Shown: one piece after another, positions 34,701 to 41,976 of the stretch
Position numbering within the stretch: the first letter of the stretch is position 1
Layout: each line of letters starts with the position of its first letter
Source of the DNA: Planctomycetota bacterium
Lineage (GTDB): Bacteria > Planctomycetota > Phycisphaerae > UBA1845
Assembly: GCA_030616775.1 (NCBI GenBank)
Contig: JAUWWQ010000009.1
Span: forward strand, 35,764 to 99,763
Direction: 5' to 3'
DNA length: 64,000 bases
The notes under the pieces: generated by a model
The model's database searches: none
The model's input: only the letters and a program-made list of their open reading frames with translations
Told to the model about the DNA's origin: nothing
Translations under genes and position numbers: made by a program

Positions 34701-37218
34701 ATCCATAACCAAGCCCGAGGTCGGCAACACCTCCACCGGCTCCGAGGATCACGGATGTATGCTCACGATCGAAAGGGCGCTCGCTGTAACCGGCGTCATC
34801 CAGGGCGTGACGTACGGCTTCCAGAACCAGAAGGTGCAGCGGCTCCACCGAGGACAGAGAGTTCGGCGGCATACCATACCGAACGGGATCGAAGGGCGTC
34901 TGGTCCAGGAACCCGCCCCACCGAGAATACACTTTGTCGCGGGCCCGGCGATCGCTGTCGTAGTACAGGTCACAATCCCAGCGGTCACGGGGAACCTCAC
35001 TAATCGCATTGACTTTACGAAGAATGTTCTCCCAATAACGGTTGAGATTTCCCGCCTTGGGGAACAGGCACGACATCCCGATGATCGCAATGTCGCATTG
35101 ATCTGTGGGCCGAATCGCCTTGGAATGATCCGCAGCTTGAACAATTTGTGGCTCGGGCGCAAAGGCGTTCAAACGTTCCGCTCCCTGGTGGCTGACATCT
35201 TGGTGCAGTTCTTCCATGGTGCTAACACCGCTGCGCAGGGCGGCAACCTGACCGATCATGTACAGACCTTCACGGCGCTGGGTGTCCGCATCGACGCTGA
35301 CGCGACCGGTCCCAGTGCCATCTCCGGGTCGAGCTTGACCGCGCATAAGACCCTTCGAGGCGATCCGCAGTCGGCCAAGGTTCAGCAATTCCAGGGCTTC
35401 GCGAATCTCTTCACCCGTTCGACCCTCGCGCAGAAGGCGGTCTTTCTGTTGGGTGAACTGTTTTCCAAAGGGTGTCTCGGCGCATCGAGTGGCATGGCCG
35501 ACCCCCGACTCCAACAGGACGGTCCGATCGCACGCGATGGCCTCTTGCTGGAAGCCTTCGACGATCGCTCCGGTGGCGACTGCCTCTCTCGTGAAGAGAT
35601 AGGACGTTCCCAGGAGCACACCGATCCGCACTCCTCGTTCGGTAAGCGGCGCCGCCAAAGCGGCAACCATCGAAGCCGACAAGGCATCATGAATCCCGCC
35701 GGCAAACAGGACGTGGTAATCGTCACCCCGGTCTTCCGTCGCCGCCAGATGATCCAGCATGACACGGATCATCAACTCCCAGAGCACAAAGCTGGTCAGC
35801 GGGCCAACGTGACCGCCGCACTCACGACCCTCGAAGATCAACCGGCGCGACCCGGCTCTTAGAAAGATGCGCAGCAACCCGGGTGAGGGTACGTGCAAGT
35901 AAGTCCGAATGCCGTCGCCCTCCAGCGACTGGGCCTGGTCGGGGCGGCCGCCGGCAATAATGGCGAAAGGCGGCGGGCACATCCGCACTTCCGCCAGTTG
36001 CTCTTCACGCAACTCCCTTGGCAAAAAGCCGAGGATCCCGATTCCCCACGGCGTGGATCCGAGCTTGCGTTCGGTTTCCTGCAGCAGTCTGGCGACTTGC
36101 GGACCCCGCAAAAGCCCCAGGGCCAAAAACGGTAACGCGCCCGCCTCCGCCACCGCCGACGCGAAATCAGCCGTATCGCTCACTCGCGTCATCGGGCCCT
36201 GTACGATCGGATAGCGCGTCCCGTGGGACTGTGCCAGGCTGCCGCCCGGTCCCAGCGCACGATGTTTCGCCGCAACGCGGCATTCACGTTCGCTCTCGTG
36301 TTGGATGGCATCGCAGATGCCCTTGACGTCACGGTACGCTTCAGCAAGTGGAGCTGCGAACGCCGCATCCTGGCCGATTAGTAGAAGCCGGTCTGGCACG
36401 CCCGATGCGGGCGAAGAGGACGATACTTGCGTCTCCACCACCCTCCGCCATTGGGCCAGCGCCTCTGCACTGGTTTGAGCATCAAGACCTTGCGACTCCT
36501 CGAGCTTTTTTAACTCCGTGAACGCCGACTCGCCGGGTCGGCAGTAGGCCCGGTATCGCATTGGGCAATTCTGACCGAGAATAGCCGTCTCACTCCCGTC
36601 CATTCGCCCTACCCGGGCCTTTACCTCCTCGGGGAGCTCAGACTCGAGGCACAGAGCGAGTTGCCAATCCAACACCACCCCTGCGGCCCCGGCGGCCTTG
36701 GCACCGGCTGCGGTATGAAAACCGATCCCCCCCCGAGCCCAAACGGGGAGTGTGACTCTGGAAATCACGCGTTGAAGCAGGATAAATGTGGTCTCTTCCC
36801 CAATGCGCCCGCCACTCTCATTCCCCTTGGCTACTACTCCGTCGGCACCAACACGCTGAGCCAGTTCCGCGTGGTTTGTACACGTCGCCTCTACCAGGAC
36901 CTTTAGGCCAAGATCGTGCAGCAACTGGATTTCGTGTTCCAGGCCAGGCGAATCGGGATCACAAAGAATGACACGGCTCAGGCCGTATCCAACGGCTGAC
37001 TTCAACAGGGATTGAAGGTCGGGGGTCAGTCCGGCGGTCGATACGGAAAAGTGCACCTCGGCGGTACGCAGCGCACCAAGCACGCTCACAGCCTCTGCGA
37101 CGGTGCAATACTCCAAAGCCACAGCGCCACTGTAACCGGCGCGGCAAGCCGCCACCGCGACCGAGACGCTAGGGAAACCCGGCGGATTCAACCCGATAAC
37201 TTCGATTCCTGCGGACAC
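28735..37218 (-). CDS. Type I PUFA-like synthase with two N-terminal PfaD/nitronate monooxygenase domains, then KS-AT-ACP-KR-DH
   Basis: The 2827-residue protein opens with two flavin TIM barrels. Residues about 1-290 have GADGVVAKGNESGG and WARGGIGFHTAAGAKAAGA. Residues about 330-690 have YPIVQGPMTRVSDTADFA, FEGRECGGHVGP and FAGGIHDALSA, as in PfaD enoyl reductases. Then: KS, about 705-1162, with Cys906 in TVDAACASS, His1041 and His1081; AT, about 1315-1640, with Ser1417 in GHSYGEY; ACP, about 1825-1905, with Ser1861 in LGIDSIKR; KR, about 1950-2465, with GGARGIT and Tyr2397 in QCDYAAANE; and DH, about 2525-2810, with His2562 in DHQLDGKPVMP (intact HxxxGxxxxP) and Asp2732 in DSALQ. All reductive steps are thus in one chain. 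First gene of the operon; GTG start with AAGGAAGG six bases upstream. Confidence 0.93.
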   Translation of the reverse strand: MSAGIEVIGLNPPGFPSVSVAVAACRAGYSGAVALEYCTVAEAVSVLGALRTAEVHFSVSTAGLTPDLQSLLKSAVGYGLSRVILCDPDSPGLEHEIQLLHDLGLKVLVEATCTNHAELAQRVGADGVVAKGNESGGRIGEETTFILLQRVISRVTLPVWARGGIGFHTAAGAKAAGAAGVVLDWQLALCLESELPEEVKARVGRMDGSETAILGQNCPMRYRAYCRPGESAFTELKKLEESQGLDAQTSAEALAQWRRVVETQVSSSSPASGVPDRLLLIGQDAAFAAPLAEAYRDVKGICDAIQHESERECRVAAKHRALGPGGSLAQSHGTRYPIVQGPMTRVSDTADFASAVAEAGALPFLALGLLRGPQVARLLQETERKLGSTPWGIGILGFLPRELREEQLAEVRMCPPPFAIIAGGRPDQAQSLEGDGIRTYLHVPSPGLLRIFLRAGSRRLIFEGRECGGHVGPLTSFVLWELMIRVMLDHLAATEDRGDDYHVLFAGGIHDALSASMVAALAAPLTERGVRIGVLLGTSYLFTREAVATGAIVEGFQQEAIACDRTVLLESGVGHATRCAETPFGKQFTQQKDRLLREGRTGEEIREALELLNLGRLRIASKGLMRGQARPGDGTGTGRVSVDADTQRREGLYMIGQVAALRSGVSTMEELHQDVSHQGAERLNAFAPEPQIVQAADHSKAIRPTDQCDIAIIGMSCLFPKAGNLNRYWENILRKVNAISEVPRDRWDCDLYYDSDRRARDKVYSRWGGFLDQTPFDPVRYGMPPNSLSSVEPLHLLVLEAVRHALDDAGYSERPFDREHTSVILGAGGGVADLGLGYGFRSLLPHYIRIAGGTADEAAELIDRLDGILPEWTEDSFPGLLLNVAAGRVANRFDLGGMNCTVDAACASSLAAVHLAFNELESRSASMVIVGGADTMQNPFSYLCFSKTQALSPTGQCKTFDESTDGIVIGEGVAIAVLKRAEDALRDGDRVYAVIKGVGSSSDGKDKGLAAPRPAGQIRALKRAYARAGVGPDTVGLIEAHGTGTVVGDQTEVESLTRMFGAAGAKRQSCALGSVKSVIGHTKAAAGMAGLLKAALALYHKVLPPTVGVTKPNPKADFPQSPFYVNTETRPWIARLDDAPRRAGVSAFGFGGTNFHTVLEEYEPGSRSPSKHAHADGGERVHPGRIDGGIQLTTNPPALREWPAELFIWRAESAEEIVGSLDRISAAIEQGARPLLRDLAAAVCRTADGGLETGRGTGCHCLAIVADSLDDLVSKLATAKLALNRAGKADASGCYDFRDPQGIYYSANPLAPEGKIAFAFPGQGSQSVDMLRDLAVAYPGVREVFEEADCCLVNVLDRPLSSLVFPQPRFTDDDRRADEAALTQTNVAQPAMGAADVAMYGVLSGLGIRPDLTCGHSYGEYVALWAAGVISFGDLIPLSEARGRFIMDAAREAPGTMAAVSADESTVARIVDAVDGVVIANINAPAQTVISGTEAGVEEALKRLSDQGVSGRRIRVSCAFHSSLVNSVLEPLREFVGSVSLSAPQMPVFSNTTASPYPSDRAAIRTRLVEHLVKPVRFADEVRAMYDAGARVFVEVGPGSTLSGLIEQTLEGGSFIAVATDQPCRNGLLQLVHALAQLAVAGVVFDSAPLFAQRTEKTLDLDRLVEQTKPAPLPPTTWMVIGARAVPLGGRPEPAARKRTTPVRSPSAPTLPAPAPPESDLTPLAACAQPQASTELDGHDPILSAHHRLMARFLDTQKSVMCAYLKGAGSTATGAEQVQPDATTAARSPWAAREATPIPTAEPRATAESQDRSSADEPSGSRFTRQELVARLVGIVSDRTGYPPEMLDIELDLEADLGIDSIKRLEIIGALQSDSILPDQFVDAEIEALAKLKTLGAIVDWIRDHAVEAQPTPPSAELQPVRRDHHGPAPTESVPRMLLETVECETLECDRRASHDGVVVITDDERGVASSLAEELTGRGLTAVVIAVTHNGESDGRRPRVNLSDPRAAREFVERIRSECRPVSALIHLLPLGDHGFTPADHPLRWDKALNVELNSLFNLVQYLESDLREDGSGCVIAATRMGGTFASAASVLSADFRPMHGGVCGFVKALAREWTDVTCKALDFELDAPPGTIVSALLDEMDGRDGIVEVGYHSGHRVALRPVASPVRPVEEGDGSFYGSDASRSEETSHADSKGVSLCADSVVLITGGARGITAEVAKELAERFKCTLVLMGRSPLPPEHESPQTAHLSGARELKGALLREIEASGEKPTPARVETVYKHVCREREIRANLAAMRRAGANVEYHAVDVTDGDAFGALIDELYDRLGRLDGVIHGAGVIEDKLIRDKTPESFQRVISPKVVGAEVLASKLRSDSLGFLFFFSSTTARYGNRGQCDYAAANEVLNKLAVWLNGRWPGRVASLNWGPWESSGGMVSPELAKQLEKAGISLISPSAGRRAFVDELLYGRKEEAEVILSGPLGAADYPATQREESLGRTAKPGQAIPDFGFRISDRRLADGQDGSLLSTGMPLLSGRVSTTRHPDGSFVCDRELDPSHDLYLTDHQLDGKPVMPMAIALELLSEVVVSGWPDLHLTAFCELRVLRGIWLEDGPSALRIVAARPSEVQGGVDVNLRVESRGDHPQVYYTTMAQLRTAMPDVVAPPPWELLDGRPLSMSIEEVYERLLFHGPLLAGISEIEAIGRGGVVGRVLPSLPQRLLAEASDAAWLIDPVVVDSALQMGVVWVRTHLDMTPLPSRFSRYHRVGQLGPGEVRCQVRVRKYTGGSSVHADLVFFNAEGKVVGWMEDLEVTCSKALNRLAEAGTGSAGRGA
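29683..29710. repeat. Heptamer tandem repeat inside the synthase gene
   Basis: Three copies of ATCCGAA (29683-29703) plus a variant ATCCGGG (29704-29710). The repeat is translated on the minus strand as part of the KR-DH linker (residues about 2503-2512, IPDFGFRISD). As seven is not a multiple of three, gain or loss of one unit would shift the frame of the synthase. Confidence 0.6.
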
Positions 37219-37224
37219 CTGTAG

Positions 37225-37232
37225 CCTTCCTT
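37225..37232 (-). promoter_or_regulatory. Ribosome binding site of the PKS operon
   Basis: AAGGAAGG on the minus strand, six bases before the GTG start at 37218. It fixes the GTG as the start of the first synthase. Upstream, GATAAT on the minus strand (37264-37269) could be a -10 box, but no convincing -35 box sits at the right distance, so the promoter is not called. Confidence 0.6.
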
Positions 37233-37422
37233 CAAGAGCAGCTACAGCTCATTGATACTCCAATTATCCCGCCGGGCACACTCAGACGTACCGGCTCCTG
37301 CCAGTCCGAGAGCTTTGAATCGACCGGGACCATCACGAGTGGAGCCGTGTCCCTTCCCCATACGACCGTCCTGGTTGCCTCACCACAAGACGCACGTGAC
37401 CACGTCGGGCCCGGCCCCACCA

Positions 37423-39684
37423 TCATCTGCCTAGCCAACGCCGACCGCGAATCCTGGTCAACGCGGCGCAGCCAAGAATGCACATCGACAGGTTAACAAG
37501 ACCAATCGCTCCGCACATCTGCCGCGTTCCTGTGGTCGAATCGCCAGTCGGCCGCGTGGCTGAAGGATCTTCTTCAAACACAGCCCGGACAGTCCGATCC
37601 TGGTCCATCACAACCGTGGTCGTAAGATCGGTTCCACTGACGTCACCCTCCCACCTGGAGAAGACCGAACCGATCTCGGGCGTTGCAACGAGCGTGACCG
37701 TTGCGCCCCTATCAAACTCGCCGGCGGCGGGCGAGACCTGGCCGTCACCGACGATCTCGAAGACCAGGGCGGCAACATCCGCATCACCACCGTCATTCGC
37801 ATCGTCGCCGTTGCCGTCATCCTGCCCTTCGGGTACAAACACGGCCTCGATGTTCTTGTCCCCATCTAATATGAGGGTCAGCACCGGATCCACACCGGTC
37901 GCGTCTCCGCCCCAACCGGTGAACACGAACGCTTCTTCAGGCACGGCGCTCAGCGTGACTTCTGTACCGGATGGATAAACATTCAGGTCGGGCTCGACGC
38001 TCACCTCCCCGACTCCGAGGACGGTCACGAGCAGGGTAACTGCCGGCTCAAACCGGGCGGTAATAGTCCGGTCGCGGTCCATCAACACTACCAGCGGGTT
38101 GTTTTGTCCCTCGCCGAACGGGATGTTCCCGGCCCATCCCACGAAGGCGGACCCGGCATCCGCCTCGGCTTCGAGTCTGACTTTGGAACCGTCGTAATAC
38201 CGCGAGACCAGAGCATTATCCACGAAGACACCGGTCGGTGTCGGCTTGACCGTGCCCGTGCCGGTCCCGCTGGCACTTAGGGTCAACGTATGCGTGATCG
38301 GCACAAACGTGGCGCTGATGGTCCGCGAGTTGTCCAACGCAATCACGATCGGGTTGTCTTGTGGCGAATCCAGCGGGATGTCAGCCGCCCAGCCCTCAAA
38401 CTGGTAGCCGTTGTGGACGACGGCGGTCAGCATGACGACCTCGCCGAAATCAAAGACCAATCGGTTCGTCTGCTCTTCGGTGAGCGGTGTACCACTTGGC
38501 GAAATGGTAGTCTCGCCGCCGACCAGCCCGGTCGTCAGTGTCAGCACCGGGTCAACCAGGGCTCGCACCAGGCGCGTCCCGATTGGCACACCCGTGGTCA
38601 CGTTCTCAAATGTGATCGTTGCAGTGTGTGAGCCGGCCGGAAGATCGTTAACCGCCAGGTTCACTCTCACCACGATGCTCTGCTCGTCCGGCCCGCCCGA
38701 TACCCCGTCGTCCGGTGCCAACTCACCACCCGAGGGCATAACTGACACCCAATCGTCACTGGCCGCCGCGCTCCACAACACAAAACGGTCGCTGCTGTTG
38801 ACAAGCGTCGATTCCTGCACACCTCCGGACAAATCGACATTGCCCGCCGGCCCGCCAACCCCGATGTCGGCGTCCGGGCGTAGCTTGACGGCTCCCGAGG
38901 CGGATGAACTCACCGTCAGTGCGAGGGACAGACTTGCAGTGCCCGAGCCGTTTGTCGTGTTCTCGACTTTCAGCCGCGCAGTATAGGTGCCAGGCGTGAG
39001 GCCGAACGGGTTAAAAAAGACGGTGAACGTGCCCGTGCCGCCTGCCGGCACAGTGCCACCGGTCTTGTCGAGATTGAACCACGAGTGTGCCACCCACGAG
39101 AGGGTATAGTTCAGGTCCGTCCGGCCGTTGCTCGTCAAAGTCACCGTAACCGGAGCCGGACTGGGGCTGTTCTGGACCGCATGGGCGTTGACGAAGGCCG
39201 GCGAAACCGAAAAGTTGGCGGGAGCGACCGTAAGCGTGACGGTTCGGGCCGTATTCCCGGCTCCGTTGTCCAGGTTGATGAACGAGACCGTGGCGCTATA
39301 CACCCCGGGTGCCAGTCCCGCCGCCTCCCCCGCATCAAGAGACGCGGACACCTCCACGGCGGGGTCCAGGACGGTGCGCGGCAGTGTCCCGCCGGCAGGG
39401 TCGGGCACCAGCCACGCTTGATCTGACATAACGCTGAAGTCCAGCCCGACACTATCAACATCTCTGACCGTCCAGATCGTCGGCGTTTCCGCGACAAACG
39501 GACCTCCTTCGAAACCCGAGAATGCAAAGACGGTATCAGTATCGGGAGTCACGTCGATGGTCTGAGCCGTGACTCCATTCCCCGCCGCCATGACCAGTGC
39601 CGCAATAAGGACACCGGGTGACGCACTTTTCCAGTTAGTAAGAGGTGGCCAAGCCACCCGCTCCATTCGCCTCGTAGCAGGCAT
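37423..39684 (-). CDS. Secreted protein with BACON-like and divergent InlB B-type repeats and a Cys-Gly sorting tail
   Basis: I start at the ATG at 39684 (MPATRRMERVAW), with GAGGGGG about eight bases upstream. The signal peptide is hydrophobic GVLIAALVMAAGNGVTAQT. The first half holds Ig-like segments such as LAPGVYSATVSFINL and LTPGTYTARLKVENTTN, of the BACON/immunoglobulin type, with alternating WxxxxPxxG motifs. The second half holds about four repeats of the divergent InlB B type, each with FxGWxxD and ending in ItAxF, for example FVGWAGNIPFGEGQNNPL and FTGWGGDATG. The C-terminus reads TRQMCGAIG, a hydrophobic stretch, then RIRGRRWLGR, a Cys-Gly tripartite tail. The combination points to a surface adhesin or scaffold. 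It lies divergent in function from, and just upstream of, the PKS operon on the same strand. Confidence 0.75.
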   Translation of the reverse strand: MPATRRMERVAWPPLTNWKSASPGVLIAALVMAAGNGVTAQTIDVTPDTDTVFAFSGFEGGPFVAETPTIWTVRDVDSVGLDFSVMSDQAWLVPDPAGGTLPRTVLDPAVEVSASLDAGEAAGLAPGVYSATVSFINLDNGAGNTARTVTLTVAPANFSVSPAFVNAHAVQNSPSPAPVTVTLTSNGRTDLNYTLSWVAHSWFNLDKTGGTVPAGGTGTFTVFFNPFGLTPGTYTARLKVENTTNGSGTASLSLALTVSSSASGAVKLRPDADIGVGGPAGNVDLSGGVQESTLVNSSDRFVLWSAAASDDWVSVMPSGGELAPDDGVSGGPDEQSIVVRVNLAVNDLPAGSHTATITFENVTTGVPIGTRLVRALVDPVLTLTTGLVGGETTISPSGTPLTEEQTNRLVFDFGEVVMLTAVVHNGYQFEGWAADIPLDSPQDNPIVIALDNSRTISATFVPITHTLTLSASGTGTGTVKPTPTGVFVDNALVSRYYDGSKVRLEAEADAGSAFVGWAGNIPFGEGQNNPLVVLMDRDRTITARFEPAVTLLVTVLGVGEVSVEPDLNVYPSGTEVTLSAVPEEAFVFTGWGGDATGVDPVLTLILDGDKNIEAVFVPEGQDDGNGDDANDGGDADVAALVFEIVGDGQVSPAAGEFDRGATVTLVATPEIGSVFSRWEGDVSGTDLTTTVVMDQDRTVRAVFEEDPSATRPTGDSTTGTRQMCGAIGLVNLSMCILGCAALTRIRGRRWLGR

Positions 39685-39723
39685 ATTTAGTTCCCCCTCG
39701 CGACACAATTTATGGCCCGATTT

Positions 39724-41112
39724 TCAAATGGTATCTGCACGGCTATTCATGTCAAGGCCCATAAGCAACGGAGGGCAGGGCCGCGCTCTGGCAGGCTTTC
39801 GGCACACAGCCCGCGTACCCGATAAACGGGCAACAGTCGAGACCCGTTTCCGATAACCGCCGTGCCCCGCCGATGCCGATACATCAGTGCCACAACCCGG
39901 CCGACCAGTAACATGAAGGTTTAGCGATGAGTGTTCCACCATTCTGTGAGAAGTGATGAACACTCGCGACACAAGACGCCGCCACAACAGAGGCATCAAG
40001 ATAAACGGTGCGATGGCGACCAGCCCTGTCCCGCATAGGCGTCTTGCAGGTGGGCCGCCTCCGCCGGATGAGGAATCGACAGCCACGCGAACCAGCTTCG
40101 ATCCGCTCTGGCTCACTTCGCCGTTGACGGTAAACTGCGTGTAGCTGGCAACAACCGTAACCTGTCTCGTCGAGTCGACCGCGCCGGCGCTGAACTCCCC
40201 GACTTCGATCTGAGCAACCTCCGACGGGGCGACGATCCACTCGGCCTGATCGGTCACGTCTTGCGTGCTCCCGTCACTAAAGGAAGCGATGGCCGTGAAG
40301 CTCACTGTCGAGCCGGCGACGACTTCGTCCGGCCCCTCGACCGTGACGGCCTCAAGCGTGACATCGATGATCGGCTCTCCGTCGGCCAGCTTGGAAATCT
40401 GAACAAAGTCGAAATCCGCAGGGATCGATAGATCACACTCGCTGCCGCAACCGCTGTAATCTCCATTCGCGGCACCGAGCCCGACCATCACCGTATTTGG
40501 CATTTCGTTGGTGATCGTTCCAATATCCGTGTAGGTTTGGCCGTTCGGGCTGAATGCGCCGACGAACTTGTCACCGCTGCGGAGCAGACGTAAGTAAACG
40601 GCGTTGGGGTTTTCAGCGTTCGCCTCGTCGTAAAACGCTCCGGGACGCCGCCCGTCTCCATCAGAATCCTCGCCAACGCTGAGCATGACGATGCCGCGAA
40701 AGCGGCCGCGCTCTCCAGAGGCAAACGCCAGGCCGAGCGCCACTGCATGAGCGTCGTCCAGATATACCGCCACACCGGCAAACTCCTGGGCAGCCCGGGG
40801 ATTGAACTCGACGCGGGTGTCGAGGATGAATGCACCCGACATCTCCCGCAGAAGCAGGTTACGCACGGTGACGCTCTCACCTACCGTGCCTCGCTGGGTG
40901 TTGATCCTGAAGAACCCTTCCCTTGCGGTCAGGGTGTATCTGGCGGCGTCTTCGTTGACGATGACCCAGCCCTGCTCGAGTTCCGGGCTATCGAAGTCAT
41001 CCCGAAACACAACCTCGGCGGCCGGGGTCGGACTGGCGGCAAGCACCATCGTCACCGTCAGGGCGAGTGTCTGCCCTAACGGTTGCCAGTGTTTTCTTGG
41101 GTGGATGCACAT
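39724..41112 (-). CDS. Secreted concanavalin-like (DUF1349-type) protein with Ig-like domain and Cys-Gly tail, C-terminally extended
   Basis: The 462-residue protein has a signal peptide (LALTVTMVLAASPTPAAE). A jelly-roll domain follows, residues about 34-240: FRDDFDSPELEQGWVIVNED, AVYLRLLRSGDKFVGAFSP and ADFDFVQISKL, as in DUF1349/beta-xylosidase C-terminal concanavalin-like domains. A Big_2-like domain, residues about 250-345, contains TVSFTAIASFSDGSTQDVT. Residues 354-383 form a sorting tail with Cys360 (PPARRLCGTG), a hydrophobic segment and WRRLVSR. Oddly, 79 more residues follow this tail with no recognisable fold, as if the original stop had been lost by mutation or frameshift. It should be an exported carbohydrate- or surface-binding protein. 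The next gene downstream in the list, 41164-41976, encodes a paralogue without the tail. Confidence 0.7.
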   Translation of the reverse strand: MCIHPRKHWQPLGQTLALTVTMVLAASPTPAAEVVFRDDFDSPELEQGWVIVNEDAARYTLTAREGFFRINTQRGTVGESVTVRNLLLREMSGAFILDTRVEFNPRAAQEFAGVAVYLDDAHAVALGLAFASGERGRFRGIVMLSVGEDSDGDGRRPGAFYDEANAENPNAVYLRLLRSGDKFVGAFSPNGQTYTDIGTITNEMPNTVMVGLGAANGDYSGCGSECDLSIPADFDFVQISKLADGEPIIDVTLEAVTVEGPDEVVAGSTVSFTAIASFSDGSTQDVTDQAEWIVAPSEVAQIEVGEFSAGAVDSTRQVTVVASYTQFTVNGEVSQSGSKLVRVAVDSSSGGGGPPARRLCGTGLVAIAPFILMPLLWRRLVSRVFITSHRMVEHSSLNLHVTGRPGCGTDVSASAGHGGYRKRVSTVARLSGTRAVCRKPARARPCPPLLMGLDMNSRADTI

Positions 41113-41163
41113 GAGTCCTGGCTCTGTTGAAGTACGGACCTATCGCCCGAGCCTGGCGCCCGC

Positions 41164-41976
41164 TCACTGCGAGCCATCGCTTTGGTGGTCGGGCTGGGTA
41201 ATCTCGAAAAACTCGAAGTCCGCCGGAACCGCTTCATCACAAAAGCTACTGCACAACTCGCTCTTGGCTGCTCCAATTCCAACTTGAACGCTGTCGGACA
41301 AATCGTTCACAACCGTACCGACGAGCGTGTATGTGAGGCCGTCGCTGCTATACGAAGCTGTATAGCTGTCCCCTGTGCGCTCCAACCGGAGAAACACGTC
41401 GTTGGATTCGTATTCCGCAGCCGCACGCCCGGGATCCATATCCGAACCCCGGTCCGCACGCAGTAACAGGCCTCGAAACGTACCCCGCGGGCCATTGGCG
41501 GTCAGCAACCCAAACGCTACCGTTCGGCCGTCATCTCCCCGTATCACAAGACCGGCGAGCTGCAAGTCCACCAGTGTCTCGAACTCCACCTGCGTAACAA
41601 GGGCAAAGTCACCGTCCAGGTGACGGAGCAAGAGGCCCTCACTGTCTCCCACAGGGTTGGTTTCCCCATTTTCCGTGTAAATCCGCATAAAACCTGGCCG
41701 CTCCGTCAGGCTGCGATTGGCCAGGTCCGCGCCGTCGAACGTCCATCCGGAGTCGAGATCGAGGGTGTCAAAGTCGTCGCGGAAGACCGCTTCTGAGTCT
41801 GGGGCGACAAAGAGATCGCCTGGATGTAACCGGCATCCAACGGTCCAGCAGACGCCCCACAGAAACGTAAAAGCCAGACACAATGTGGACCCGCTGATCA
41901 GCGCTGCGCTCCCCTGCCGAATCCAGTGCGCAACCGCAACTTTCCGAATCACCGGCCAGCTACGCCGTAAAGCCAC
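41164..41976 (-). CDS. Secreted concanavalin-like (DUF1349-type) protein
   Basis: The 270-residue protein is a paralogue of the first half of its neighbour. It shares FRDDFDTLDLDSGWTFDGA, LLLRHLDGDFALVTQVEF, DVFLRLERTGDSYTASYSS, VGIGAAKSELCSSFCD and ADFEFFEITQP, the same order of motifs and even the same Cys pair. The N-terminus carries a long basic region and the hydrophobic ALISGSTLCLAFTFLWGV, a signal peptide or membrane anchor. The GTG at 41976 has GAGGGG seven bases upstream. It ends directly after the jelly-roll domain, without Ig-like domain or sorting tail. It probably binds glycans or other surface material outside the cytoplasm; no catalytic residues can be named. The gene lies 51 bases upstream of its paralogue on the same strand and may be co-transcribed. 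Confidence 0.7.
   Translation of the reverse strand: MALRRSWPVIRKVAVAHWIRQGSAALISGSTLCLAFTFLWGVCWTVGCRLHPGDLFVAPDSEAVFRDDFDTLDLDSGWTFDGADLANRSLTERPGFMRIYTENGETNPVGDSEGLLLRHLDGDFALVTQVEFETLVDLQLAGLVIRGDDGRTVAFGLLTANGPRGTFRGLLLRADRGSDMDPGRAAAEYESNDVFLRLERTGDSYTASYSSDGLTYTLVGTVVNDLSDSVQVGIGAAKSELCSSFCDEAVPADFEFFEITQPDHQSDGSQ

Noticed and set aside
34681..35862. 393-codon open frame on the plus strand
   Set aside because: Lies wholly antisense to the first synthase (AT/KS and NMO coding region on the minus strand); no known motif. It is a by-product of GC-rich coding sequence.
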